Shown piece after piece: positions 16,256 through 26,100 of a stretch of DNA of 38,234 nt. The position numbers were made by a program, and so were the translations under genes. Under the pieces are notes generated by a model, which saw nothing but the letters and a program-made list of their open reading frames with translations, was not told the origin of the DNA and did no database searches. This DNA comes from Nitrososphaerota archaeon (GTDB lineage: Archaea > Thermoproteota > Nitrososphaeria > Nitrososphaerales > Nitrosopumilaceae), in NCBI GenBank assembly GCA_016872015.1, contig VHBK01000001.1, forward strand, positions 1 to 38,234. The letters are read 5' to 3'. The first letter of the stretch is position 1; each line of letters starts with the position of its first letter.

Positions 16256-16924
16256 TCATTGGTATCCTGCAAACTCCTCAACTTTGATGTTGTTCTGCGG
16301 CACTCCGCTTTTTAATATGGTACTTCTGATCTCTTCTGTCTTGCCTGGGGTCCCTGCAACATACCATGCGCTTTTCTGATAATCGGTTACTTTTTTGATA
16401 ACGTTTTGATTGAATTGTTCGTATGGAATGATCTCCAAATTCCTATTCTCGTTTTTCACTGATTCGATATTGTTTTTGTACGGTGAATTCTTTGAAAAAA
16501 ACAAAGCCATCCTATTTGATAATTGTTCTTCGGCTGCATACAAAATCATACTCATGCATGGCGTAATGCCTATATCGTCACCCACCATTATCACTTGGGA
16601 GGGTATGCCCTGCGAAATGGTAAACATTCCATAAGGTCCGTTTATACTCATCTCGGTGCCTATTGGGATCTCCTTGACTGTTTTCTTGTAGCCACTACTC
16701 GAATCGACAAACGCAAAAGTCAGAAAATCTGAATTGTTTGGAGATGACAGTGCATTGAAAACACGAGTTCTGCCTTTTGGATCTGCGTGTCAGAGCTCCT
16801 TTAGTTCAATCTTAAAGTATTGTCCTGCTTTGAAGTTCAAGCCCTTTCCTTTGACGTCGAACGTTATCTCTGTCATATTGCCAACGGGCCTTCTCTGTAT
16901 GAGCGGTGCGATGATTGCAGGCAT
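16256..16924 (-). pseudogene. Ferredoxin-NADP reductase-like flavoprotein interrupted by an in-frame TGA
   Basis: Read through, the frame gives 222 residues of an FNR-type oxidoreductase: FAD domain with FKAGQYFKIEL (about 31-41) and RVFNALSSP, an INGPYGMF turn, the NAD(P) motif GDDIGITP, YVAGTPGKTEE, and the C-terminal EEFAGYQ. Codon 45 is TGA (16790-16792), between KEL and HADPKGRTR, in the FAD domain. Both sides stay in one frame with no other damage, so this is one nonsense change (for example from TGG), a sequencing error, or readthrough; a product restarting at the internal ATG (16651) would have only the NAD half. It lies 29 bp after the MA-PAS receptor and 36 bp before cheW, suggesting a functional link to redox sensing. 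Confidence 0.78.
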
Positions 16925-16953
16925 GTATGTCTCCTATCTGGCAGGAAAAAGCG

Positions 16954-18405
16954 TTACTTCTTTTTCCGTTTTGTTGACTTCTTTGTAGTCTTTGCAGATG
17001 TCTGTGCATCAACTGTGTCATTGATTGTATAGTTTGGATTCACGTTATAGTTTCCGACCTTCAAACCCTCTACTACCTTTAGCAGTCTTTTGTCTTTTAT
17101 GGGGATGCCAAGTTCTGCTGCTCGTATTGCATCTTCGACTCCTATCATGACCATGAGTTCTGTGATTGGGGTTCTGACTCCTACATATCCTTTTATCTGC
17201 CCCTGTGCATCATATGTCGGACTGATTGTTGTTTTTACCCAGTATATGGTTCCGTCTTTTGCCTTGTTTCTCACATATCCTGAGAATGTCTTGCCTGAAG
17301 AAATTGTCTTCCAGAGCAGATCAAAGACTGCGGGAGAATGGAATCCTGACTTCAGGATTCTGTGGTTTTGATTCATCAATTCTTCGGATTTGTAACTTGA
17401 AACCTCCAAGAAGAACTTGTTCATGAATGTGATGTCTCCTGCGGCATCTGTGATTGAGACAATTGTTGAATTGTCCAAGACATCTGTGATTTCCGCAAGT
17501 GTTGTGGCTGCTTGACCTGCAGTATGTATTGTGTTTACTTGTTTTTCTTTTGCCTTGATTATGTTATCAAAGCTCGTCATGTGGGTGTCTGCGACAGACA
17601 TTATCTCTTCGCTTGCTGCCGATGCCTCTTCACTGCTTGCAGACAATTGCTCTGTTGCCGAAGATATTCCTTGCATCTGGCCTGAAACTTCGGACACTGC
17701 GTCGGAAATGGTCTTGAGTGTTTTCAAAAAATTTGTGACCATAGTGTGGCTCTGAGAGACAAGCGCGTTTCCTTCCTCGATGTTTTTAGTTGTGACTTGT
17801 GATGCCCCTGTGAGATCTTTTACAAGATTTGAGATCTGTTCTGCTCCCGTTCTGCTGCTTTCTGCAAGTCTTTTGACTTCGTCTGCCACTACTGCAAATC
17901 CCCGGCCTGCCTCCCCGGCACGGGCTGCTTCTATTGCCGCATTTAATGCAAGCAGGTTTGTCTGCTCTGAAATCTTTGTGATGAATCCTACAATATCGTT
18001 AATCTTGTTCAGTTCTGTAGCAAGCTTCTTTACAGACTCTGCCGATTTTGATACTACATCCTTCATAGTATCAAGGTTTGTAATTCCGGTTTCGGCTTCC
18101 TGGGTTGATCTTTTTGCCATCTCGTCTGACTGAGAGACGCTTTCCATGACTTTTTGAGTTGATCCTGCTATGTTTTGAATAGCCTGACTAATGTTTTGGA
18201 CAGTGGTTGTAATCTCTTTAATTCCTGCTGTTTGGCTAGTAGTGGATTCTTTCATCTCGACTACGATCTCATCTAATTCGGCCGTTATCGAATTAATCTC
18301 AGTGAATGAGTCTAAAACCTTGGTAGTTAGTTTGTCCTCGTTTTTGCTTACGAGAGTTTGGGTATTTTGATTTTTATTTTTTATTGGTTTGGTTGTTTCA
18401 ATCAT
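16954..18405 (-). CDS. Soluble MA-domain receptor with C-terminal PAS domain (Aer-like)
   Basis: 483 residues without membrane segments. Residues about 30-285 are the MA signalling domain, with the hairpin tip [18 protein letters not shown] near 147-164. Residues about 300-415 are a PAS domain ([38 protein letters not shown]), whose sequence recalls the FAD-binding PAS of the aerotaxis receptor Aer. The order is inverted relative to Aer, where PAS comes first. A lysine-rich tail (KKSTKRKKK) ends the protein. TTATTC near 18431-18436 is a possible TATA box. Just downstream on the same strand are a flavin reductase frame and cheW. Together they suggest a redox or oxygen taxis module; cofactor binding is inferred only. 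Confidence 0.9.
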   Translation of the reverse strand: MIETTKPIKNKNQNTQTLVSKNEDKLTTKVLDSFTEINSITAELDEIVVEMKESTTSQTAGIKEITTTVQNISQAIQNIAGSTQKVMESVSQSDEMAKRSTQEAETGITNLDTMKDVVSKSAESVKKLATELNKINDIVGFITKISEQTNLLALNAAIEAARAGEAGRGFAVVADEVKRLAESSRTGAEQISNLVKDLTGASQVTTKNIEEGNALVSQSHTMVTNFLKTLKTISDAVSEVSGQMQGISSATEQLSASSEEASAASEEIMSVADTHMTSFDNIIKAKEKQVNTIHTAGQAATTLAEITDVLDNSTIVSITDAAGDITFMNKFFLEVSSYKSEELMNQNHRILKSGFHSPAVFDLLWKTISSGKTFSGYVRNKAKDGTIYWVKTTISPTYDAQGQIKGYVGVRTPITELMVMIGVEDAIRAAELGIPIKDKRLLKVVEGLKVGNYNVNPNYTINDTVDAQTSAKTTKKSTKRKKK

Positions 18406-18496
18406 GTTTGGTTATCAATACTATGTGTAGAATAACACCTGCTTGTGCAAAATGATCAGACTCACAAACTAATATGTAAATAAGATCATATCCTCA

Positions 18497-19189
18497 TTGT
18501 CACTCCAAAACCTGTCGCCATCTCTTACGCTTGCGATCACACGGCTCCAGAATGGTGGATTTATTCTACTACATGACTCCTCAAAGCGCGAAGACGAGAC
18601 AGATCTGGTCGTCGCTGCGCAGTTTTTGACTCCCGAGTCAGTCGCAAGAATGCGAAAAGACGCAGGCGGTCTGTTGTGCCTTGCAATGGAGAATTCGTTT
18701 TCAAAAAGCATCGGGCTGCAGTACATGCATGACATGCTGGCCAGCTGCAGCAAGTTTGATGATTCTCTAAAATCCATGATATACTGCCTGACCAAGTATG
18801 GCGACCATCCGACATTTTCAATCACAGTTAACCATTCCAGAACGCGAACAGGAATCACAGACATGGACAGAGCCACTACAATTTGTGAGCTTGCAAACCT
18901 TTACGATCTTGATTTGCATTTGCGCAAGCCAGCGTTTGTCTCATCCTTTAGGACACCAGGACACGTGCCGCTTTTGATTGCAGAAGAAGGACTGCTCAAA
19001 AAAAGACGCGGACACACAGAGATGTCTGTATTCTTGATGGACCTTGCCAAACTAAAACCGCTTTCAGCAATATGCGAAATGATGGACAGCCAAAACCATA
19101 TTGCAATGTCTTCCGATGAGATCCAGTCTTATGCGAAGACTAACGACGTACCCATCCTCGAAGAAAGCGAACTCTTGGATCTGGTGTAG
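18497..19189 (+). CDS. ribB: 3,4-dihydroxy-2-butanone 4-phosphate synthase
   Basis: Turns ribulose 5-phosphate into the four-carbon unit of riboflavin plus formate. 230 residues, close to the usual size. Signature segments are HDSSKREDETDLVVAA (acidic metal-binding loop), RKDAGGLLCLAM, TGITDMDRATTI, FRTPGHVPLLIAE and RRGHTEMSV. The start is TTG; an AT-rich AATATGTA box about 25 nt upstream fits a leaderless transcript. The GTP cyclohydrolase III gene begins 4 bp after its stop, so both early riboflavin branches (and the FO/F420 branch) are made from one operon. Confidence 0.95.
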   Translation: MSLQNLSPSLTLAITRLQNGGFILLHDSSKREDETDLVVAAQFLTPESVARMRKDAGGLLCLAMENSFSKSIGLQYMHDMLASCSKFDDSLKSMIYCLTKYGDHPTFSITVNHSRTRTGITDMDRATTICELANLYDLDLHLRKPAFVSSFRTPGHVPLLIAEEGLLKKRRGHTEMSVFLMDLAKLKPLSAICEMMDSQNHIAMSSDEIQSYAKTNDVPILEESELLDLV

Positions 19190-19193
19190 CATA

Positions 19194-19910
19194 ATGATCC
19201 AGCTGACACTGATTCGACTCAACCAATATGGGAAATGGACTCACACCCTTGGGGAAAACAGGGAGCACATGCTTCAGGTATATCAGGCAGAATTTTACAA
19301 AATCATCCAAAAAAAGTTCTCAAGCCTCGGAGGAATTGTTTTCCAAAATAGGCAAGACGAACTTTTTGCCATAACCAACGGCATCGGCGTCCACACCCAT
19401 CAAAAAATCATCGCCGAGCTGGAATTATTATTCCCATTTGACATATTGATGTTCATCGGATATGGCACCACGCCTTTTACTGCAAACAGAGCAATCCTTA
19501 ATCTGATACAGTCGACTGCAGCCAAAAAGGGAGTCTTTGGTAATCCTGGTACACAAGGCCAAATCTACATCATTCACTCTGACATACAGGGAATAACCAA
19601 GATAAGCAACGACATTTCTCCATACGAGGTATCAAATTTGGTGCACAAGGTGTATCGATTAGTATCAGAATTCTTTATGGATAAAAACTCGCTTACATTT
19701 TTCATGGGCGGAGACAATTTTATCACCGTATTGGGTGCGGATGCTGAAAATTCTGTACCTGATCTGACACACATGATAAAAGAAGAGATGGGACTGACGC
19801 TCAACTGCGGAATGGGAACTGGAATCTCGGCACTTGAGGCAGTGACAATGGCAACCACATCGCTTGATGCAATCCGGGCGCTAAGAGATGTTCAACTGGT
19901 CAGCGCCTGA
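19194..19910 (+). CDS. gch3: GTP cyclohydrolase III (archaeal, FAPy-forming)
   Basis: 238 residues from the ATG at 19194. This archaeal enzyme opens GTP to 2-amino-5-formylamino-6-ribosylamino-4-pyrimidinone phosphate, the first step to riboflavin and F420. Family features are the N-terminal MIQLTLIRLNQYGKWT, the FQNRQDELFAITNGI segment, IGYGTTPFTA, and the metal-site-like FFMGGDNFI that recalls nucleotide cyclase folds. The frame is open further upstream inside ribB, but the 4-bp spacing after ribB and family length fix the start here. Co-transcribed with ribB. Confidence 0.92.
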   Translation: MIQLTLIRLNQYGKWTHTLGENREHMLQVYQAEFYKIIQKKFSSLGGIVFQNRQDELFAITNGIGVHTHQKIIAELELLFPFDILMFIGYGTTPFTANRAILNLIQSTAAKKGVFGNPGTQGQIYIIHSDIQGITKISNDISPYEVSNLVHKVYRLVSEFFMDKNSLTFFMGGDNFITVLGADAENSVPDLTHMIKEEMGLTLNCGMGTGISALEAVTMATTSLDAIRALRDVQLVSA

Positions 19911-20082
19911 CTGTAATGCGTTTGAAATTATAGTGATAAAAATCCGATTTTTCCACAAACTACATAGGCTGATACACTTTAGCGCGCCTGATTTTTCATC
20001 CTTGTGCGGAAATTACAAATCTCAAGGTTGTTACACTAATTCTGCAGTGCCCCTGTCTTTGATTATAAAGATCTAGCGTCAA

Positions 20083-20370
20083 TTGGAAAAACAACTGACC
20101 AATTCCTCCATAATCGAGACGTCCATGGAACGATCATAAAAGCAGTAAACAAAGAGTAACTCTACAGAATGCATTTTTTGGCAGGATAATCCGTGCTCAA
20201 TATACGACCTGCGACTTTTTGATTGTAGGGCATATCCATTTGACATACTAAAGGTAAACTCGGAATACTGCTGGATTGTCTATTCTTGCAATCCTGACTC
20301 TGATTGGATCTGGGCTGATAAATACTTGGAATCATTAGAGTCTGGTAAGGTGTTCTCAGGTCATGCGTAA
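20083..20370 (+). pseudogene. Decayed small gene
   Basis: After 20148 one frame reads a coding-like stretch without a start codon: FWQDNPCSIYDLRLFDC, then AYPFDILKVNSEYCWIVYSC and DSDWIWADKYLESLESG, ending at 20370. In the same frame a TTG at 20083 opens but meets TAA at 20137 and 20146. In a neighbouring frame, bases 20085-20159 read FLHNRDVHGTIIKAVNKE, which joins smoothly to the later frame if one base near 20157 is removed. A TATAAAG box lies at 20064-20070. This looks like a real small protein gene broken by a frameshift. No family recognised. Confidence 0.4.
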
Positions 20371-20461
20371 AATAGAAGTGTTTTCTGGCAATACCGAAAT
20401 AATCCTGCCAGATGAATCCCAAAAAACCCCTTACAAAATATTGCGTCCAGTAAAGCACTAG
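20363..20461 (+). CDS. Small hypothetical protein (32 aa)
   Basis: ATG frame of 32 codons starting inside the last codons of the decayed gene (ATGCGTAA overlap), which is typical of translational coupling. The N terminus reads MRKIEVFSGNTEIILP. Its stop abuts the stop of rpl40e on the other strand. It may be a genuine short protein or the C-terminal part of the broken gene. No family recognised. Confidence 0.35.
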   Translation: MRKIEVFSGNTEIILPDESQKTPYKILRPVKH

Positions 20462-20629
20462 CTATTTTTTTGCGCCCAGAGTTCTATTCTTTAGTCTTAG
20501 GAATTGGCCACGGCATTTTCTGCATCTAGATGCTGCCATGGAATTTCTGACGCCGCAATTCAGGCATATTTTCATGTGTAGTCTTGCCGCCTGAGCGATT
20601 CTCTTTTTCTCTGGGTCTGTGATTGGCAT
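20462..20629 (-). CDS. rpl40e: 50S ribosomal protein L40e
   Basis: 55 residues, the full family length. It opens with MPITDPEKKRIAQAARLHMK and carries the zinc-finger cysteines Cys22-x2-Cys25 and Cys36-x2-Cys39, ending LGAKK. In eukaryotes this protein is the ubiquitin-fused L40; archaea make it alone. It lies 27 bp after sucD on the same strand with no promoter of its own visible, so it is probably read through from sucCD. Confidence 0.96.
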   Translation of the reverse strand: MPITDPEKKRIAQAARLHMKICLNCGVRNSMAASRCRKCRGQFLRLKNRTLGAKK

Positions 20630-20656
20630 TTGATAAAAGTCTCCAGCGTGTCCTTT

Positions 20657-21577
20657 TTAGTCTTTGGATCCCATCTTGCCTGACAAGAACATGGCAACCT
20701 CGTTTGGCCTTTTTCCAACTGGAATGTTTGCCTTGTTAAACATTGCAACCTTGGATTCTGCAGAACCATACGTTCCCATTACTATGGCTCCAGCATGACC
20801 CATTCTTTTCTCCTTTGGAGCGTTTCGGCCTGCAATGTATGCAACAATTGGCTTTTTGAAATTAGTGTCAATGATGTGCTGGGCCAAGATCTCTTCAGAA
20901 TCTCCCCCTATCTCTCCCACCACTACAATTCCTTTTAGGTCTGGATCATCCTTTATCATCTCAAATGCGTCAATTAGCCTTGTTCCATTTACCGGGTCTC
21001 CGCCAATTCCCACTGTGATGGACTGGCCATAACCTGCACGGGATAGTGCATTAGAGATTTCATACAATAATGTGCCGCTCTTTGATAATACTGCAATGTT
21101 TCCTGGTTTGAATGGACTGGCAGGCATGATTCCAATTTTGATCAGTCCTGGGATCATTATTCCTGGCGTATTTGGCCCAATGACTATTGCGTCTTTTTGT
21201 TTTGCCATCTCTAGTACCTGCATGGTATCACGAATTGGCACATGTTCTGGTATGGCTACTAGTAACTTGATTCCCGCATCTAGTGCCTCTTTTGCCGCAC
21301 CGAGGAAGAATTTTGCTGGGACAAACACAATTGATATTTTTGCACCGGTTGCATCTACTGCCTCTTTTACACTATTGTAAATTGGCACGCAGTCTTCGAA
21401 TTTTTGCCCACCTTTGCCAGGCGTGACGCCTGCCGCAATGTTTGTGCCGTATTCCATCATCATTTTTGCGTGCAGCGAGCCAAACGTACCTGTAATTCCT
21501 TGTACTATGACTGGCATTTTTTGATAATTACCAGAAGAGTCCTTGGTTCCGCGCAAAATCTCATAAATGTCAGCCAT
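20657..21577 (-). CDS. sucD: Succinate-CoA ligase alpha subunit
   Basis: 306 residues. Binds CoA and carries the phospho-histidine in succinyl-CoA synthesis or cleavage. The N-terminal CoA-binding Rossmann part has VIVQGITGTFGSLHAKMM and GVTPGKGG; the active-site His lies in RMGHAGAIVMGTYGSAESK, and VVVGEIGGDSEE is the conserved ligand loop. Its ATG overlaps the stop of sucC by 8 bp, so the two subunits are co-translated. The enzyme serves the citric acid cycle and links to succinyl-CoA of the 3HP/4HB carbon fixation cycle. Confidence 0.95.
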   Translation of the reverse strand: MADIYEILRGTKDSSGNYQKMPVIVQGITGTFGSLHAKMMMEYGTNIAAGVTPGKGGQKFEDCVPIYNSVKEAVDATGAKISIVFVPAKFFLGAAKEALDAGIKLLVAIPEHVPIRDTMQVLEMAKQKDAIVIGPNTPGIMIPGLIKIGIMPASPFKPGNIAVLSKSGTLLYEISNALSRAGYGQSITVGIGGDPVNGTRLIDAFEMIKDDPDLKGIVVVGEIGGDSEEILAQHIIDTNFKKPIVAYIAGRNAPKEKRMGHAGAIVMGTYGSAESKVAMFNKANIPVGKRPNEVAMFLSGKMGSKD

Positions 21578-22682
21578 GTTTTGAGACTCCTAATACAACG
21601 CCAGAGATTGCCTCCTCTACTGAATCAAACATTTTTGTTTTGGTGTTTTTGAGCATTTCTTTAGATTTTTCAGATTCTGCACCCATCAGTCTTGCATACA
21701 CTGGCAGATCAATTAGCTTATCATCATACGCCTTGATGAATGCGGAGGCGACTGTTGTCGTCTTTACAATTCCTCCATACAGGTTTACCAAGATTGCCTT
21801 GACCTTTTTCATTTTTGAAATCAGTGTCAGTGCTTCGTATACTGATTCTGTTGTTGCTCCACCACCTACATCCAAAAAGCAAGCTGCTTTTCCACCATTG
21901 TCAATTAGCATGTCAAGTGTTGACATGACGAGGCCTGCACCGTTTCCTACCACTGCAATGTTGCCCTCTAGTTCTACCAGGGTGAATCCTGATTTTTCAG
22001 CCCGCTCTTCTAGTTCAGTTTTTTCTTGGTACTTGTCCATGTCTGGGTGACGGAAATTAGAATTATCATCGGTGATTACTTTGCCGTCCAGTGCCAATAA
22101 TGATCCATCTTTGAGCAGTGCAACTGGATTTATCTCTGCCAGCTCTGCTTCTTTTTCTATAGTTAATTTTGATAATCTTTGCAGCATGTCGACAAAGTCT
22201 GAAACAGAATTGCCTGAAAGGCCAATTGACTTTGCCACTTCTTCTGCTACTTGTGGTGTGACATCGCCAAGACCAACTTCGCGAATCGTCTGGTTTTTGA
22301 CTGACTCGATTTCAACTCCGCCTTCGCCTGACGCTATTATGGTATAGCATCGCTTTGAGCGATTCAAAAACAGTGACAAGTATAATTCCTTTTGATATTC
22401 TGCCATCTTTTCCAATAATATGGCGCGCGCTTTTTCGCCCTTGATAGTCATGCCTGCGACTTGTGGGTATTTTAGCTCAAACTCGTCCTGGTTTTTGACT
22501 ACCTGGATTCCACCTGCCTTTCCACGGCCTCCTACTGGGGCTTGGAACTTTATGACAAATGGATAGCCTAATTCTGCAGCATGTGACCTTGCCTCGTCAA
22601 TGTTTTTGGAATATTTTCCCTTGGGGGTCTTGATTCCATATTGGCCGAAAAGCTCCTTTGCTTGGAATTCGAGGAGTCGCAT
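21570..22682 (-). CDS. sucC: Succinate-CoA ligase beta subunit
   Basis: 370 residues with an N-terminal ATP-grasp domain: MRLLEFQAKELFGQYGI, FVIKFQAPVGGRGKAGGIQ as nucleotide-binding loop, LAEINPVALLKDG for the metal site, and the C-terminal CoA ligase part with GNGAGLVMSTLD and FLDVGGGA. Partner of sucD downstream (8-bp overlap). A TTATAAA box centred about 25 nt before the ATG implies a leaderless mRNA for the sucC-sucD-rpl40e unit. Confidence 0.95.
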   Translation of the reverse strand: MRLLEFQAKELFGQYGIKTPKGKYSKNIDEARSHAAELGYPFVIKFQAPVGGRGKAGGIQVVKNQDEFELKYPQVAGMTIKGEKARAILLEKMAEYQKELYLSLFLNRSKRCYTIIASGEGGVEIESVKNQTIREVGLGDVTPQVAEEVAKSIGLSGNSVSDFVDMLQRLSKLTIEKEAELAEINPVALLKDGSLLALDGKVITDDNSNFRHPDMDKYQEKTELEERAEKSGFTLVELEGNIAVVGNGAGLVMSTLDMLIDNGGKAACFLDVGGGATTESVYEALTLISKMKKVKAILVNLYGGIVKTTTVASAFIKAYDDKLIDLPVYARLMGAESEKSKEMLKNTKTKMFDSVEEAISGVVLGVSKHG

Positions 22683-22703
22683 GGATGGATTTTTTTTGGG
22701 CTC

Positions 22704-22710
22704 TTTATAA
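22704..22710 (-). promoter_or_regulatory. TATA-like box of sucC-sucD-rpl40e
   Basis: TTATAAA on the minus strand is centred 25 nt before the sucC ATG. Confidence 0.5.
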
Positions 22711-22714
22711 TCGG

Positions 22715-23044
22715 TTAGTTCATTTGCTCTTCCAAGAGTTCTATTGTTTGCAAAAACAAGTCCTTGCTTTTTCTGATCAGTCTTTGCGGAAACTCGTCCA
22801 GATCGTAAATCATTTGTTGTCTAAATGTCGGGGGAATTCCGCCGCCAGAAATTACTACTTGCTCTACTACGTGCTTGTCTGTAAGCGAGCAAACAATTTC
22901 CTCATAGGATTCTTCCTCTTCTTCTAGTGTTTGTCTGTACAAAATAATTGGAGTGCCTGTCTTAGTTACAATGCTTGCTCCCTTTTTTAGCAGTGCCTCT
23001 AGGTGCTGTGTCTGCCACGCATCAAGGCTGATCTGCTTTACCAT
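22715..23044 (-). CDS. Conserved-looking hypothetical protein (109 aa)
   Basis: I do not recognise a named family. The protein is soluble and acidic in the middle (RQTLEEEEESYEEIV), with an N-terminal helix (QTQHLEALLKKGASI) and a conserved-looking VVISGGGIPPTFRQQMIYD segment. No metal or nucleotide motif is evident. It has its own TTAAATAG box (23066-23073) 25 nt before the ATG, so it is transcribed separately from ileS, which ends 57 bp upstream on the same strand. It ends 32 bp before the start of sucC. Confidence 0.7.
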   Translation of the reverse strand: MVKQISLDAWQTQHLEALLKKGASIVTKTGTPIILYRQTLEEEEESYEEIVCSLTDKHVVEQVVISGGGIPPTFRQQMIYDLDEFPQRLIRKSKDLFLQTIELLEEQMN

Positions 23045-23101
23045 TACACTATAATGGTGATTTTGCTATTTAACCCCAGATATTTGCCAAAAGCTAGCTT
23101 A

Positions 23102-26100
23102 CTACTCTATCCAGATTCGGATTTTTTGACCATCAATGTCGTCGTCTTTTGTTTGCGGTGCCGACTCAAAATTCACTGATTTTACTCGAACCAAAAAAGC
23201 CAAGTCCTTGGATTTTTCCTTTGCCATTTCCAGAGATTCTGAATCCAGATCCAAAATGTGGGCGCAGCTCAAAACGTCAGTTGGATTGTAGCCTTGCTCT
23301 TTGCGTAATGTCTGTAGTCTTCTTGCCAAGTCCTTTACTAGACCTCTTGCCATCATTTCGCGGTTTCTGGCAGTAGATATGAACACAATTAGCGAGTCGC
23401 GCTGCGAATACGCATAGCCGTCCTGGGCGTCAAATGATACAATAAAGTCTTCTAGGTCTAGTGTTATTTTTTCAGCCCCAACATCGAATGTGTGGGACTT
23501 TGATTTGAGTAGATTTGATACGATTTCCTCTGGCTTTGTGCCTGCAAATGCAGAGAGTAACGCACCCATGTGTTGCTTTGCCTTGGGGCCTATTTTCTTT
23601 CGATCCATTTCCACTAGTGGTTTGACTGGCAGCTTTAGATTTTGCATTTCCGCAATCAGTTCTAGGCCCGCCCTGTTTTGCAGCTCTACTGCCTTGAATG
23701 ATTCTATATTCATTTGTGATAGTAACAACTCTGATAGCGATTCCAGCTTTTGCTTTTGTCCTGGTGCGACACAAACTACTGCGTCAGTTAGAGGCCATCG
23801 TCGCTTGAGCTTTGCCTTCATCCTAGCAGCTGATGACACTGACACGGATTCCTTCATCAAGTCAAATGACTCTTCTATTGTGTCGTTGATCAGATCTGTT
23901 TCTGGGGCAGGCCAGCTTTGCAGCAAAATGCTGTCTTTTCTAAAGACCGCAAGATGCAGGTATTCACTGGTATAGGGGCAAAGCGGGTGAATCAAAACAT
24001 CGAGTGTCTTGAGAATCTTGTGCAAAATGGCATAAATTGCAAAGCGTCTGTCTGTTTTGGAATTATCCTCATCCCATAATTCTGCTTTAGTAATTGGAAT
24101 GTAGACTTGGCTTAGCGAATTTATGATAAAGTCTTCCAATGCGCGAGCAGATTCGTGAAACTTGCAGGAATCATTGTTTTCCTGTACTAGTTTGATGAGT
24201 CTTTGCAGCTTCGATAGAATCCAGATGTCTGGTGAGCCAAGCAGATTCTTCTGCTTTGCCTGCGATATTGTATTGGTGTTGTAATCGAACTTGTCGTATT
24301 CACTGTTTTGCTTGTAATACAGGTGAATGTGGTATAGAGTGTTTAGGATTTGGTATGGGCGCGACATCATCTCATCGGTGCTGAAATTAATTGGCTCAAT
24401 CGGGCTTGACTTCCAGATGAAATAGAATCGGATCAAATCCACTGGATACTTTGTTAATAGTTCTTTTCCATCCATTACGTTTCCAAGACTTTTGCTCATC
24501 TTGTTTCCATTTTTGTCTAGGACGTGTCCTTGGAACAAGAATGCAGAATATGGCGGCGCAGGCTTGTTGTTGAGAATAACATTCTCAACTAGTAATGTGT
24601 ATGCCCAGCCCCTTGTCTGATCAATTCCCTCTGTTAGAAACGGTGCTGGAATTCCCTTGGAATATTCAGAATCTGAGAGCGACGAATATGGGGCAGAGCC
24701 GCTATTATGCCAGGTGTCTAGGACAAATTTTTCTCGCTCCATCTGGGCACCACATTTTTTGCACTTTATTCCAATTCTGTCGATCCATGGCCTGTGAAGC
24801 TCAAAGTTTGGCCCATCCGGCAGATCAGTTGCAATATCCAAAATTTCTTTTCTTGAGAATAATCGCTCTACATGGCCGCACTTGCAGTTCCATATTGGTA
24901 GAGGGCAGCCCCAGAATCTCTCACGGGAAATACACCAGGGGTGTTTTTCTTTTATTATTCCCAGGAACCGGTTCTTTGGCTGATCAAAAAAGTATTCTAC
25001 CTTTTCTGCTGCCTCTATTGCTTTGTCGTCTAGCTTGTCAAGCATGTAGAAAAACTCGCGTCTTGCAAGCCACACAATTGGGTGATGGGATCTCCAGCAA
25101 AGCGGATACTTGTGCTTTATTCTACCTATTCTCACTAGGGCGCCTTTTACCTTGATGTCTTCTGTTATCGGCCTGTCGGCATCACGCACAAACATTGATG
25201 CGTATTTTCCGGCGTCTGACGTGAACTTGACCTCATCGTCAATTGGTGAGAAAACAGGAATCTTTCTTTTTTGTGCTATATTGTAATCTTCCTCTCCGTT
25301 TGCAGGTGCCAAATGCACAAGGCCGCTTCCAGTGCTTGGGTCGACAAACTCTTCAGACACTGCAATGTGGTAGTTGGGATTTTTTGCAAGCTCGGCTAGT
25401 TTTGGAATCTCTGATAATAATGGGTGGATGTATTTTTTGCCCTCAAAGCTTACACCTTTTACTGTTTTGATTATTTGGTAATTTTCAATTTTGACTTCCT
25501 TTGCAAATTCTTCTAGTCTTTTTTCTCCCACAACCCAGGTTTCGCCTTCGACTTTGACATAGTGATAGTTTTCCTCTGGGTTGAGGCCAACCATTGCGTC
25601 AGTGACTAGAGTAAACGGCATTGTGGTCCAGACAATCAAAAACGCATCTTCTGATTCCATCTTGACTTTGTAATACAGTGATGGGTCCTGAACCATCTCA
25701 TATCCCTGGTTTACTTCTTGGCTAGATAGTGCAGTTTGGCAGCTAGGGCAATATGCCACAATTCTGTGGCCTTCCGTTAGGACGCCTATTTCGTGTGCCT
25801 TTTTTAGAATCTGCCATTCCCGCTCGATGAATTCGTCCTTGTATGTCCAGTATGCGTTTTCTTGGTTAAACGACATGCCAAGGAGATTATCCACCTCAAT
25901 CCATTTTTCGTTGTACTTGTGGACTAGCTTTTTGCACTCTGCTACCAGCTTTTCAATTCCAAATGATTTGAGGATCTCGGTTTTTCCGCCCGTGATTCCA
26001 AGTTCTTTTTCCGCCTGCAATTCAACTGGGAGTCCTTGTGTGTCCCAGCCTGCATTGAATGTTATTTTGTGGCCCAAAAGTGTGTTGTAGCGATACCACA

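Noticed and set aside
16790-16792. TGA as selenocysteine in the FNR-like gene
   Set aside because: Selenocysteine use in archaea is known mainly from methanogens and some Lokiarchaeota-type lineages, no SECIS-like hairpin was seen, and FNR enzymes do not need Cys at this site.
19101-19193. Longer frame of GTP cyclohydrolase III starting inside ribB
   Set aside because: The extension overlaps ribB, reads unlike the family, and the ATG at 19194 matches the known N terminus.
20162-20458. 98-codon minus-strand frame opposite the decayed small gene
   Set aside because: The plus strand reads better coding-like sequence, and the minus frame shows no motif or promoter.
24595-25155. 186-codon plus-strand frame inside ileS, and 148 codons at 5311-5757 inside pepF
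   Set aside because: Antisense to long genes with intact family motifs; composition is low complexity and no promoter or motif supports them.
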